64,000 nucleotides of DNA from Akebia trifoliata (GCA_017979445.1 CM030718.1:13680760-13744759); one strand, 5' to 3'. Shown: positions 33,259-44,794, counted from the first letter of the stretch. Numbers and translations are program-made. The notes: generated by a model from the sequence alone, not told the origin.

Positions 33259-33588
33259 TCAGGTGACTCTTAAAGGTATATCGATGCACCTAGGCTGGAG
33301 CGGCCTAAGCCTTTGACCTATTGTGAGCCACACAGTCACATGTTCCAATTGCCAACGTAGTACTAGTACGTGGTCAGTCCTTTCGTGGGATGCCAAACCA
33401 TTTATGAAAGCTACAACTTTTGACTCGTACCCATAAGTATATAAAAGATAATCTAAGTACATCGATTGTACTTCTTGGTCAAAATCGGTGCCTAAGCGAG
33501 ATCCTGCCCCACTGTACCCTATTGTACGAAGGGGATAGACTACGTCTATTCTAGACGAGAAGTATTTAAGTGGGCCCTTGCCTAGCAT
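33259..33588 (-). CDS. Antisense open reading frame in E3 leader (109 codons), unknown
   Basis: Same length and start as the E1 copy (MLGKGPLKYFSSRIDVVYP...), on the strand opposite to gag-pol, with about 18 residue differences from E1. Well conserved pieces are FDQEVQ-MYLDYLL-TYG and VVAFINGLASHE. No known family. It lies in the block with paired palindromes (GTACTAGTAC at 33360-33369 and GCCCTAGTGC at 33150-33159). Confidence 0.3.
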   Translation of the reverse strand: MLGKGPLKYFSSRIDVVYPLRTIGYSGAGSRLGTDFDQEVQSMYLDYLLYTYGYESKVVAFINGLASHERTDHVLVLRWQLEHVTVWLTIGQRLRPLQPRCIDIPLRVT

Positions 33589-34245
33589 CGTACGCCACCT
33601 CTCAATTGAGGATCAAACTGGCTATTTTTAACTTCAGAGAAGTGAGTTGAAGTTTTAGATTATCACATATACGGTATATCTAACCAAGTCACCACGTATC
33701 AAGAGGTGTATAGGTGTATTTGGGCAAGGGTCGCCAAATAAAAATGTATTGCACGTAGTAAGTTTAGAGTCTAGAAACCTTCCCTGTAGGTCACGACTCC
33801 AACTTATCGTGGGTGTTCCCGAGTTGTTCATTGAATGGAACTTTATGATTGATGAGTATATGTGAATGATGAGATCAGAGCGTATGATTGTCCTCAAGAA
33901 TCAAAAATTTTGTTTTTAGAAATTAAAATGGGTGCACTGACCCAATAAAGAATCCATTTCTTATAAAAATTCAATAATGACCCAGTCCATCTCGATCCAA
34001 CAATCATGATGGATCGGGCCATTTAAATCAAAATGGAAGTCAAATTTTCAAAGAAGAAAAAATAGCTTACAAAAGGAAAATATTTTCTAGAAAAGAATAT
34101 CTTCCAAAAGAAGTGTTCTCTGGAAAAAATGCTTTCCAAATATTTTCCAAAAAAGGTTTTCCATAAGAACAAAAAATTTCAAAAGAAAAGTAATTTTACA
34201 TGGACCTTGGAAGTACACTAAAATACCATTTTATGTCAAACTAAA

Positions 34246-35408
34246 ATGCTAGTCGTAGGCGATAACCCAATCGATCAGTTAGCCAAAACAACCGTCATAG
34301 GGATGCACCCTGTAGAGAAGATCAATTTTGGGAGATTCATGTTGAGGAGTGCTCTTTACTTCCACGAGTTTGAGATAAACTTAAACCTCTTACGTGTTAT
34401 GACTGAGAGATGGAACCCCTATCTTCATATATTCTATATAGGGCATATGCACTTATCCCCACTCACGAGGATTATTGTGGCATCATGGGGATATCCACTT
34501 CAAGACCTCTAGTCAGCCCCTCATTGAAGACCGGATATTCTGGTGACCTCGCCACATGACTGAATATTTCCAAGGAAGAAGCCAAGGCCTTAGTCCATAA
34601 CGGGAGATTGGACTTAGTACCTTTATTGGGCCCGTATCGCTCCTGCGGTCATCTCGTCAATGTAAAACCAGAAACCTGACGAGCCACTAGAAACTATCGA
34701 TTGTGTCTAGGAATCCTAGCCCAATACATAGTGCCCTCTAATAGTAATGGCCAAACTATCCCTGAATCTTTCATAGATATAACCTCTCAACTCTCAAGGA
34801 AAAGCCAATCTAGTACCCCTCATCCTAGTTGAAACTTTCTCAGGTCTAGATGTTATAAAAAATGGTGAATGGAAAAACTTCAAAGGAAGCCCCTACTTAC
34901 TCTATATGTGACTTTGTGATCGACTCAAAATTGTAGATGTTCCTTTAAACCTCGAGTATGGGCCAGAACACTTTTCCAAAAGAAACCTGTTAGTGCGGGC
35001 AACTCAGTCCAGGCTTGGAGCAAATGGTTAGACTCTCACCTTGCCTGTCATATCGGTTTAAGATGTCCTTGGTGGATGACTGATCCCCCTGTTCTAGGAA
35101 CCAAAGGATCCTACTATGTCCGTCTAATCGGTTTAGAAGAAACTTCTTTTTACTATCCTAATTTGATCCCAGAACAGTATGAAGTACCTATAGAGTCCTC
35201 TTTGCCTCAACCCAAAGCTTTCTTTCCCCTTGAGTCTTTGACTGAAAAGTTAGTGCATCTCATTGAGAAGGCTTGGAACAAACGCACCTCAGGGTATCCA
35301 GACGGACCAGTAGAATTCAAGGAGCCAATTGTTAAAGCTAAGAGGGTCAAGCCTGACAGCAATCCTGATGACCATCAAAACAAATCCAAGCGTCCATGTA
35401 AAAAATAG
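34246..35408 (+). pseudogene. Plant mobile domain / DUF7745-like region upstream of gag in E3
   Basis: The first frame (34246-34512) contains ERWNPYLHIFYIGHMHLS followed by 'ASWGYPLQDL', which resembles the plant-mobile-domain pattern 'ERWRPETHTFHL-GEMT...LGLP'. Further on, in shifting frames, come 'LVETFSGLDVIKNGEWKNFK' with 'GSPYLLYM', like the later part of that domain, and an open C-terminal piece (35076-35408) starting MTDPPVLGTKGSYYVRLIGL and ending in a Lys-rich tail. Such domains are known in Ty3/gypsy elements and in host MAIN/MAIL proteins. At least one frameshift and many stops; the domain call is by eye. Confidence 0.5.
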
Positions 35409-35621
35409 TTTAAGTTAAATTTGTGGAAAGATATTTTAATGAGAACATTTATTTGTCAATCATTTTCAATAAAACTTTTTTTCTTTTGAATAAATATTTA
35501 TTCCATTTTTGAATGATCATTGCGTGAATTGATTAATTAATGGATGGGTGCACAAACCTCAATAAAATGATTTCTTAAAAAGTTATCAAGTAGGTAATAC
35601 TGAAATTGACTAAATCTACCT

Positions 35622-36800
35622 TTGATGGGGTCAGAAAGGATTATCATTGCGTCCAAACTCAAGCGTCTACCTCTTAGTTGGAGTCGTAAGTCCAGTCGGT
35701 TAGAACGAGATACAGTACCAAGTCAACAAGCAAAGATGGCTTCAGAATCTGAGCTCACAAATATCCGTAAGATTTTGGCAGCCTTTGCCAACGATATCAA
35801 CAGTATAAAAGGCAAAGTGGAAGTATTATAACAGACCTTGGAATCAATGGGCAATCCCCTAGATGACCCAAAAGAAAAGAAGGTAGAAGAGAAACGTCCA
35901 CGTGAAGTCTTCGAACTCGACGGAGACGAAGAATATGTTGATGAAAATCCACTATTAGCTAACAGAATGTCACAATTAGAGTCGGTTATGAGGAGTATAA
36001 AGGGGATCGATGAAATTGTAGCAGGCATTGAAGCTCTGAACCGCATCCCTAGAATCCATTTGCCAGATAAGTTTGTGATGTTGGAAATGGACAAGTTTAG
36101 TGGTATAGGGTGTGCAAAAACACATCTTAAGGTGTATGTTACCAACATGCGCATTATGGGGCTCAATGAAGAATAGATGATATTATTATTCTTGAGAACT
36201 CTATCAGGATTAGCACTACGTTGGTTGATGTCTCAAGATCTAGTTACTCTGGGTACATGGGAGAACATGTCAAAGGCCTTCTAGCATCAGTATAAGTACA
36301 ATACCGAGATTGAAACCTCAAGAAGGGATTTGAAGGTAACTAAACAGAAAAATGGGGAGACATTCATAGATTTCATTGGTCGTTGGAGGGTCAAGGCTGC
36401 CCAAATGTGAGATAAACTTTCAGAGAAGGAACAAGTAGCAATTATCCTAAAGAACCTCTCATAATAATATGCTCAACACCTAGTGGCCCAATATCTACCT
36501 ACTTTTGTGTCTTTGTTACAAGCCGGAAGCCAACTTGAGGACTCTTTTGCCTCTGGGGTTCTTTCTAACCCCTCGACTAACAAATCTAAGAAACCCTATG
36601 TTCCTAAACCTAGTACCAACCATGTCTACATAGTCAACACGTCAGCCACCCCAACTCAACCCCCAGCCCGGTCTAATAACCAAGTTCACCCAAGTCAACC
36701 TCGAACCGCGTCAGTTTACCAATCTAGGGATGAGTCTCATTGTAGCTCTTCACAAATTGATGAAAAAAAAGGCTTATTAACCCTATCCAACCCCGACAGT
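35622..36800 (+). pseudogene. Gag of E3 (capsid core), broken
   Basis: Builds the particle that holds element RNA. Starts near 35622 with a basic/Ser-rich stretch (LPLSWSRKSSRLER), a coiled-coil-like segment, an acidic region (FELDGDEEYVDEN), then the core: SIKGIDEIVAGIEALNRIP, MDKFSGIGCAKTHLKVYVTN, 'SGLALRWLMSQD' and 'NGETFIDFIGRWRVKAAQM'. The end is Pro/Ser/Asn-rich. In-frame stops are at about 35829, 36174, 36282, 36408 and 36462. The E4 gag is a clear relative. The frame is lost near an A8 run (36763-36770), after which the protein continues in another frame. Confidence 0.75.
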
Positions 36801-38083
36801 TGCCTAACCCCTTGCCAGCTGGACACAATTCTAACTTGTTCTACGAATTCCATCAAAACTCTGGCCATCACACGGATCGATGTATCACCTTGCGTCATGC
36901 CATTCAAAACTTTATTGACAACAGAAAGGTCACAATCCCTAGCCCACCAAATGTTACCACTAATCCACTACCTACCTATCAACATCCACCAACCCTAAAT
37001 ATGGCTTCTCATACCCCATTACTATTCGATCCTATCTCTTTTATCCATCCAATCCAAGTCAAACCGCCTAGTTACCCCCTTGCCAGGATAGGTTTCACTG
37101 ATGAGGTTTTCACTACGAACTATGAACCATTTGATATAACCTCAGATGATACATATTGTTTATCCCCGCCCCGCTACAGTAGTCCCGCATTCACTAGTTA
37201 CATGTTGACTCAAATGAACTTGAAAAGCCCTGTATATTTGACAGATGAAGATCCATACTTGTTGACTGAAGAAGATGGGCCTTTCTCCCTCTCTTGTGAT
37301 GAAGTTAGACATATGACTCGAGGAGGAAGAATTTTTAAGCCACAAGAACTCTGCGTTGATAATCCTGCAGTCCTGACAAGAAAAGAAGGAAAAGATCCCA
37401 TCAAAGAAAACATTGAAGAAGATAACGCTGTGATCAAGCAGTTGAAGAAATCAAGGGTCAATATCTCAGTATGGGATTTACTGATGGCTTCTACTACTCA
37501 TAGGGAGGCTGTTCTCAAAGCACTAAACATAGCCCAAGTCTCCCTTGATACTTCTCCAGATCAGTTGGCCAGTATAGTAGGGGCAACTTACGTGGAGAAT
37601 ATCCTATCCTTCTCAGACTCAGATCTCCCAAAAGAAGGGGCAAGCCATACTAAGCCGTTGCACATTACAGTTGATTATAACGGGATGAGGGTACCACTGG
37701 TTTTGATTGATAATGGGAGTGCACTGAATGTTTGCCCTCTGAAAATGACTACTTGTCTCGGGTTTAAGGCTGAAGATTCAAGCCCACTAATCAAGGTGTT
37801 AGGACTTATGATAATACTAGGAGGGATGTATATTTTGCACCTACGATTGTCCACAAGCATAGCTGAATTTTCTATGGAATTTCAGGTTATTGATATCCAA
37901 TCTTCTTTCAATTTATTGTTAGAGAGACCAAGGTTACACCAGATCAAAGTCGTCCCCTTCACGCTACACCAGAAGGTCAAGTTTATCAATGATGGACTAG
38001 TGATTACTCTTCATGGAGATGCTGAAATTGTAGGAATCGTAAATAGTACTAAGGCCAAGAATGAGCCACTGCTTGAGATTTAG
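36777..38083 (+). CDS. Gag C-terminus and aspartic protease of E3
   Basis: Longest open frame of the window (427 codons from the first ATG at 36800; similarity to E4 begins a little earlier). It starts with QLPNPLPAGH and a zinc-knuckle-like FYEFHQNSGHHTDRC, where the first Cys of the usual CxxH...GHxTxxC has become Tyr. After a long linker comes the protease: HITVDYNGMRVPLVLIDNGS with the catalytic Asp, ALNVCPLKMTTCLGF, then LLERPRLHQIKVVPFTLHQK, the usual 'LGRPWIH...PSTLHQ' motif. The protease would cut the polyprotein. It is open here but separated from gag by a frameshift and followed by a stop. Confidence 0.75.
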
Positions 38084-39318
38084 CCAGAACAACAGGGAAA
38101 AGAACTTAGCGGGTTTGAATTCAAGAAGATCTGCTCAGTTCAATGGGATCACTCGGTGAAAGAATATTTTCCTATTGAGAACACCTCTAACTGCTATATG
38201 GCTAATATGTTCAAAAAAATGAGATTTTTTCCTGGTATGGGCTAGATCGCAAGCAACAAGGTATTAAAGAGGCACCAATGATTAAAGAAGTCACTGGCAC
38301 ATTTGGACTAGGATATAAGCCTACAAAGAAATATTGGGCCCAATAGTGGAAGACAAAGCGGGACAAGGCAATTGCAAAAAGGTAAAGGCGCACCACGGAT
38401 CTCATTAAAATGAGGCCCTATCGTAAGACCTTTAATGGCTATTTTGTGAAAGAAGGAAAAGACTTCCGTTACTGTGGGTTCCTAGAGCCGTTCATTGATC
38501 ACGTCACAGGTACTCGTCTGCTACTGGCAACTCGATCTAGACTCCCTCAACATTGATCAGCTATTCATTGAAGATCACAGTGTCCTAGTATTGTTAGTTG
38601 AGAAGGGGATCCCAAATCCTTAGTCTGTAATCAAACCCGTTGTTGGGTGTCTCTCTAACTATCATGTAATTAGTCATGTGTTTCACGTCGAGGCTGGGTC
38701 TGTCAGTCTCATTAGTCCTGTTCAATCTGACATGCCAGTTGAGTCTTTTATTTCTGTTGAGTCAAATAAGTTAATTGTTTCTGCTGAATCTGTTATTTCT
38801 AGTGAGTATGTTTTTCCTGTTGAGTCAAGTGAGTCTGTTAAGTCTGCAATGAGTTCTGTTACCCTATCTCTTTTTAATGAAATGAAAGAAATTTTTTATT
38901 ACCCCGAGTGCAATAATAATTTAACTAATAATATGGCTTTGGAGGGAGAGTCTTCTGACGAAGAACCTCCTCCTAAAATAATCAAGTTACTTGAACAAGA
39001 AAATGAACGTCGGGCTCAACCTCTAATAAAGGAAGTAGAGGTATCAACCTCGGAACAAAAGAAAGTCCTTAAGAAATTTGGATTGGGGTCACTTTATCTC
39101 CCGATGAACGCAAAGAGATAGTAGACTTGCTCAGAAAGTTCAAAGATGTATTCGTGTGGTCTTACGAGGATATGCCGAGGGTAAGCACAGACATTGTTTA
39201 ACATCGGATTCCATTATATCCTGATGCTCGACCAATCAAACGGAAACTTCGACGTATGAAATCGGAATGGACTCTGAAGATTAAAGAAAAAGTTACGAAG
39301 TAGATAAACTTCAGATTC
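38084..39318 (+). pseudogene. Pol linker between protease and RT in E3, broken
   Basis: Contains a Ser/Val/Glu-rich low-complexity open piece (38678-39121) with repeated 'VES' motifs, and QLFIEDHSVLVLL upstream of it (near 38560). The E4 linker shares 'SVIKP-VG' (38620). Near 39115-39300 the frame changes and reads KEIVDLLRKFKDVFVWSYED, the conserved stretch just before RT. Several stops. Confidence 0.65.
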
Positions 39319-40151
39319 TTGGAAGTATTAGAATACCCTGAGTGGATTGCTAATATCATCCCAGTACCGAAAAAGGATGGAAAAGTTAGAATGTGTGTGG
39401 ATTTCAAAGACCTAAACATAGCAAACCCAAAAGATAGTTTTCCCTTACCACACATAGATGTTCTAGTAAATAGTATAGTAGGACACGCTTTGTTGTACTT
39501 TATGGATGGTTTTTCGGGGTACAATCAAATAAAAATGGATCCTCGAGATATGCAAAAATGTCATTCATCACACAGTGGGGAACCTTTTGCTACAAGGTTA
39601 TGCATTTTGGTTTAAAGAATGCCAGAGCCACCGATCAAAGAGCAACCATGACTTTACTACATGACATGATACACAAGGAAGTCGAAGTCTATGTAAATGA
39701 TATGGTAGTCAAATCCAAGGAACGACTAGGGCACGTTGCTGAATTAGAAAAATTTCTCACAAGGATTCAAAAGTACCAACTCCGCCTCAACCCCCAAAAA
39801 TACGTATTTGGAGTAAATTTTGGAAAATTATTGGGATTCGTGGTCAGTCAAAGAGGGATCGAAGTAGACCCTGTGAAGATTAAAGCTATCCAAGAAATGC
39901 CACTACCTGAGACTGAAAAGCAAATTCGAGGGTTTCTAGGTAGAATCCAATATGTTAGTAGATTCATTACTCAACTGACCAACGTCTGCGAACCTATTTT
40001 CAAGCTTCTCAAGAAGAATGAACCAACAATTTGGAAAGAGCAATGTCAAAAGACTTTCGACCAAGTCAATGTGTATCTCTTAAACCCACTTATTTTGGTT
40101 CCACCTACACCGGGAGAACAATTTCTTCTTTATCTGTCAGTTACAGAATAA
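39319..40151 (+). pseudogene. Reverse transcriptase of E3, catalytic Asp lost
   Basis: Copies RNA to DNA. Motifs in order: IIPVPKKDGKVRMCVDFKDL, SFPLPHIDVLVNSIVGHALL, YFMDGFSGYNQIKMDP, a frameshift near 39560, then 'FGLKNA', then EVEVYVNDMVVKSK. The last is the YVDD active site with the first Asp changed to Asn (codon AAT at 39696-39698), so the enzyme would be dead even with frames repaired. It continues through LGFVVSQRGIEVDPVKIKAI and 'RGFLGRIQYVSRFI'. The 'VYVxDMxVKS' form is typical of the Tat group. Confidence 0.85.
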
Positions 40152-40500
40152 GCTATGGGATGCATGCTTGCAAAGTATGACAAAGATACCCGCAAAAAAA
40201 GGGCTATATACTACATTAGCAAAAGATGTTAGAGTATGAACGAAAGTATTCGGCCCTAGAAAAAACTTGTTTGACACTGGTATGGGCTACTCAGAGACTC
40301 CGGCAATATATGTTATCTCATTCAATTATCTTGTTATCTCGGATGGATCCTCTCAAATATCTTTTTGAGAAGCCGGCATTGATAGGGAGAACCGCGCGAT
40401 GGTTATTGGTTTGTTATTAGAGTTTGACATCATGCATATTACAAATAAATCTATCAAGGGGAGAGTTGTAGCAGAATACTTGGCAGATCACCTTGTAATG
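40152..40500 (+). pseudogene. RNase H domain (first) of E3, broken
   Basis: Removes the RNA strand after copying. Follows RT after a stop: AMGCMLAKYDKDTRKKRAIY, then YERKYSALEKTCLTLVWATQ (40226 on), 'RQYMLSHSIILLSRMDPLKY' and, in another frame, 'LLLEFDIMHITNKSIKGRVV'. The order matches the RNase H that follows RT in all Ty3/gypsy elements. At least two frameshifts. Confidence 0.75.
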
Positions 40501-40554
40501 GAAGGAATAAGGCATGTTGATCAATTCCCAGATGAGAACATCTTGCATGTTGAA

Positions 40555-40965
40555 GAAGAACCGCAGAACCAAACATGGCAGTTGTACTTTGATGGAGCCG
40601 CAAATCAGAATGGGTATGGAATATGGGCAGTCTTATTTTCTCCAGAAGGATGCCACATTCCGATCGCCATTAAATTAATCTTTTCGAACACCAATAACAC
40701 GGCTGAATATGAGGCATGCATTGCAGGGCTTGAAGCTGCTTTGAACCTGGGCATTACAGAAATTGAAGTTTTTGGGGATTCAGCCTTGGTCATACATTAG
40801 TCATTGGAAGAATGGAAGACTAGGGATGAAAAGTTGAAGTCTTATCATGAGTATCTATTAAAATTAGTGAGTAAGTTTAAAGCTATCATGGTCCAACACT
40901 TGTCAAGAAAAGATAATAGATTTGCTGACTCTTTAGCCACTCTATCTTCAATTAGTTGATCTAAC
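40555..40965 (+). pseudogene. Second (archaeal-type) RNase H of E3
   Basis: A second RNase H after the first is the marker of Tat/Ogre-type elements. Catalytic residues visible: Asp in QLYFDGAANQNGYGIWAVLF, Glu in NNTAEYEACIAGLEAALNLG, Asp in 'EVFGDSALVIH', and later the 'HLSRKDNRFADSLATLSS' end. One stop at 40798 splits it; otherwise well preserved. Confidence 0.8.
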
Positions 40966-41188
40966 TTCACCGTGGCCATTCTCAGTTTAGGGAATTGACA
41001 TTATTGGTAAAATATCGCCTAAGGCATCAAACGGGCATGAATACATTCTAGTTGTTATCGATTATTTTACTAGGTGGGTCGAAGCTGCCTCTTATGCTGT
41101 CCTCACTACGTCTCGAGTTGCAAAATTTATCCAAACAAACATCATCAGTCGATATAAAGGACCTTCGAAGTTGATTTCTAATAGCGTG
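40966..41188 (+). pseudogene. Integrase core fragment of E3, cut by E4
   Basis: Reads 'GIDIIGKISPKASNGHEYIL', 'VVIDYFTRWVEAASYAVLTT' and 'SRVAKFIQTNIISRYKGPSK', then LISNSV and the E4 LTR. The first catalytic Asp (GID) is present. The zinc-binding domain of about 200 residues that should separate the second RNase H from this core is missing: the end of RNase H (about 40960) and the core start (about 40990) are almost adjacent. A stop replaces the usual Trp before GID. The candidate target-site copy is GCGTG (41184-41188). Confidence 0.8.
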
Positions 41189-44100
41189 TGAAATCGTCTC
41201 GACCCTTTTTCACTAAATAGTGGATAGGGGTCCAATTTATTAAATGGGGGACTTTAAAATAAGGGAGTCGCCACCTAGTTTAGGTCTAGGAACCATAAAT
41301 AACTCCAAAATGGATCGGGTCGGTCCACAGATCAGAGAATTGGGTAAGGGGTCGGATTACGGGTTTTGGAAGGTGTTATGCACTGAACCCATCCGATCGA
41401 GATGATCGGTCTCTACTACAATCCAAAAACATCCTATAGTCAACATACAAAGACTACGGTCAAGGTCACAGTCCAATCATTATTATCAATTCATGTGGGG
41501 TTTTCCAACCAAGTCCTATGGCTAAAAATTATTCCAATTATCACATGATCCTTTTTTGAATTCCATAAAATATGGAAGGGTTTGAAAAAGCCCTGATTAG
41601 CTCCATGATCTAACATCAATTAAGAGATCCCACCTGCAAGTATTTCTCAAACTGTCCAAAATAGAAATTGTTAAATCAGAGCTTAGGATCTCCAAGTTGG
41701 AATCTGAAGTTTTCCCAATTAGAATTCCAAAGAATATTTGTTGAATTTCCAAATTAGAAATTTCAAAGATTTTCAAAAGATACATTTTTCAAAATAGAAA
41801 GTTTCAAAAAATGTAAATTAGAAACTCCTAACTTTCCATGAATGTGAACCTTCTAAATATAAGGATACATAATCTTCTAAATTGGGAAACTTATAAAATA
41901 TGGAAATTCCTACAATGAAAATTTACAAGTATTGACTTTCTCAAAATAGAAAATTATTCACCTCCTATTAGAAGGTTTTCAAATATGAATTTTTCCCATG
42001 ATCTGCAAATAATTCTTAAAAGAAGAATTATATAAACATGAAGTCTCAAATTAGAAAATTATGGATTTACCAAAATCACCAAACTGAAAATCATCAAAAC
42101 AGAGAATCCATGTTACCACACTTACCAAATTGGAGATCCACAATTACCAACGCATACACAATCTCAAAATTTGAGGAAAAATCATACTCGAACGACCAAT
42201 TCTCAAAATAATGGATGAGCTTGAATATCACCACAAATCATACAAATCTAACTCAAGCATAGTGATCATGATATTTAAAGAAAAAAAATCCCCTAATTCT
42301 ACTAACATGCGAAATATATAAAAAAATAAAAAAAAATAAAACACCTAGAAACCTGTATAAAAAAAGACTAAAGAATACAAGATTCTCCTAATCCTATTGA
42401 GATAAAAAAACAAATAAAAACATAGAATAAATGCATAAAAAAAAATTCTATTAATCTTATCAATATGGAAAAAAGAAGTAAATAGAAAAATAAAACCTAC
42501 GCGACAAATATTCTCCTCGACCTATCGATCTAAAAAAAAAAAAAACATAGAAAAACTACATGAACTAAAAGTATCTCCTAATCCTATCAATGAGAAAAAA
42601 TAAAAAGATAAAAAAATAAAAAAATAAAAAATAAGGAATATGCATAGAGAAAAAAAAATCTATTAATCTTATTGATATGAAAAATAAAAGTACAAATAGG
42701 AAAAAATAAATAAATACACTTACCTATGGAGGGATGAATGGATCAGATTCTTTCAGGTACGATCTCCAACGCTTGTTAGTATCCGTGTGTGGCGAAGGGG
42801 ATGATGGTCGAAAGAGACAACTGTTGGGAGGGTCGTTGATCTGCGACGTGAGTGTAACAAGGAGAGGCTGTGTTGTATGGACGTGGAGTGATGGGGTGCA
42901 GCAGAGAGAGAGAGGGGGTTACAGGATAGGTGCAGGGAGAGAGGGTCTTTTAGCTGGTGTCCAATGCTAGAGAGAGACTCTCAAGCGTGGGTGATCTCTC
43001 TAGAGACATGGTTCCTATCCAAAACAAAGAGAGACATGGGGAGAGGGTTGCTGTTGCTGGGGAAAATGTGAGAGAATGGTGAGAGAGATGATAGGGAGAT
43101 GAAAGTCGCAGGTTCTGCAATAGAGATTATAAAGAGGGCAGCAAGGAGGGCGTTTTGGAAATTATGAAGGCTGAAGGAGATGTCATTTTAGAGGTTAAGA
43201 GGGTGTTTAAGATGTGGAGAGAGGTAGGTTGGGACGTTGGTACAGCAACCAACAGAGAGAAAGGGAGGTTGGGGCGTTGGCTGGGGGTGCTGTAGAGATG
43301 GCTGCAATAGAGAGGAATAGAGGCGTTATAGGGGCTATAATGGAGGTTAGGGCGTTGGTTGGGGGTGCTATAGAGAGGAAGACATGAAGAGAGATTAAGT
43401 AGGAAGGGAGTTGCAGTCCTCAGCCAAAAACCGAAGAGAAGAAGAAGAAGCAGCCCCTTTCGTTGGAGAGGAAAACGTGAAGGAAGAAGAAGCCGAGGAT
43501 CCGAAGTGTAGAGAGAGAGAGCCAAGGACGTTAGGGAGAAGGAGAAGTCGTTCAGCCTAAGGTGCCCCCCCGAGCGAGCATGAAGAAGGAAACGTCCTTC
43601 TTTATATAGCCAAATCTTTCTAATTTTTTTGTCTTTCTAATTCCTTTGATTTTTTTTCTCCTTTTTTTTTGTTCTTTTTAACACGTATTTCTTTAGCTTC
43701 TTGTTTCTTTTTTGGGGAGAATGGTGGTGGGGTGATCCCCCACTACTCGTAGCGCATTAGTGGTCTCTTATTAGCCAATAGCGTTGGTTGTGATCAATTG
43801 GTTTTGTTTCGAATTTTTTGTTGGTTGATTTTTTAATTTTGAGTTTTAGTATTTTGAATTTTTGGGTTTACTTAAAAAATTTAATTTGATTTTAATCTTT
43901 TAATTTGATTTTTAATTAGCCATTTGATTTAGGTTTTATTTGGTTGATCGATTGAATTTGACATTTTTTATTGGTTGATCGTTTTAAAATTTTTTTATTG
44001 TATTAATTTGTTTGATCACGTTTTAATTTTTAATTGATCGGTTGTTTGATTTTAATTTTAATTGTTTAATTATTTAATTTTAATTGTTTAATTTTTAATT

Positions 44101-44781
44101 TGATTTTAATTGTTTAATTTTGAATTTGATTTTAAGTTTTAATTGTTCAATTTTTTAATTTGATTTTAATTTTTATTAAATTAAATTTTTATTTGATTTT
44201 GATTTTTAATTACATTTTTCTAAGGATCGAGATTTCTAATTTGAGTTTGGAGGTCAAGGGGCATTTCGGTCATTTTTATGATTTTTCCTAAATTTCTCTG
44301 TTTTTGTCGGTTTGGGTCACGTTAGACTCTAAATCATATTCTGAGTGCAATGGAGGTGCTTTCGAGGTCTTTCGGAGGTCCGAAATTCATGAAGGGTATT
44401 TTCGTCATTTTATCAATTTTTACAGATTTTTACTAATTTTAACGTGAGGTTTCTTTTAGTTCCAACGTGATTATTTCTATGTTTCAAAATTGTATTTTCC
44501 TAACGTTGCGAGGTCTCTAAGTTATCGAATTGTGTATCGAACCGTGTATCGAACCTAAGGCGTACATGCTTGCTAAATCGGATATAACGTGTGGCGATCC
44601 TAAGCGGGCGTAAATTTCTATGTCGAGTCGCAACGAGTAGGGGAGATGAAAGGAATGTAAATGGAGGGAATCAGGGATAGTACTCACAAATCTTCGAGTT
44701 CTTTACGATTATCATTAGGAATTCACGATAACCGGGTGACGAATTGTTGAATTAGGCAGATGCAAAAATGGGGTGTCTACA
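41189..44781 (-). repeat. 3' LTR of E4 (3593 bp)
   Basis: From TGAAATCG (41189) to TGTCTACA (44781). Constant-loop hairpin at 41361-41390, PBS-core copy at 41264-41274. A TATA-like TATATAAA (minus) is at 43601-43608; if used, U3 is about 1.2 kb and R plus U5 about 2.4 kb, five times longer than in E3, the extra part being the AT-rich stretch 41480-42720 and the purine-rich 42880-43560. A 132-codon minus frame (43525 to 43127) lies just after the TATA but is Leu/Ser/Pro low complexity. 43820-44210 is simple 'TTTAATTTTAATTG' sequence. It differs from the 5' copy by about 20 transitions in the first 300 bp, less further in. Confidence 0.85.
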
Positions 44782-44794
44782 GATGCCCCTCTTT
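44782..44794 (-). promoter_or_regulatory. PPT of E4
   Basis: The minus strand reads AAAGAGGGGCATC directly before the 3' LTR. Best preserved tract of the Tat-type elements here. Confidence 0.8.

Larger units (their letters stand above)
31136..34245 (+). other. Long leader of E3
   Basis: The first 80 bp match the E1 leader. Inverted copies of a 95-bp segment lie at 31306-31400 and 32775-32875. AT-rich middle with a palindrome GCTGTTGGCAACAGC at about 31681-31695. 33060-33780 is the block shared with E1 and E6, including the antisense frame. 33900-34245 is A-rich with nothing recognised. The short plus frames at 31139 and 32568 are low complexity. Confidence 0.6.
29496..41188 (+). mobile_element. 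E3: Tat/Ogre-type Ty3/gypsy retrotransposon, interrupted by E4
   Basis: Plus-strand order: 5' LTR (29496-31116), PBS (31118-31135), 3.1 kb leader, plant-mobile-domain-like region (34246-35408), gag (35622-36800), gag tail and protease (to 38083), linker, RT, RNase H, second RNase H (40555-40965), integrase core, then an abrupt stop at 41188 where E4 begins. The second RNase H is diagnostic of the Tat group. All coding parts carry stops or frameshifts. It is the only copy here with a nearly complete pol and shares LTR, PBS and leader with E1, E5 and E6, so an intact relative is the likely helper of those copies. Confidence 0.88.

Noticed and set aside
42734..42970. 78-codon plus-strand frame, repeated at 53962-54192
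   Set aside because: It lies inside both E4 LTR copies on the non-coding strand; the repeat comes from LTR duplication and it shows no protein features.
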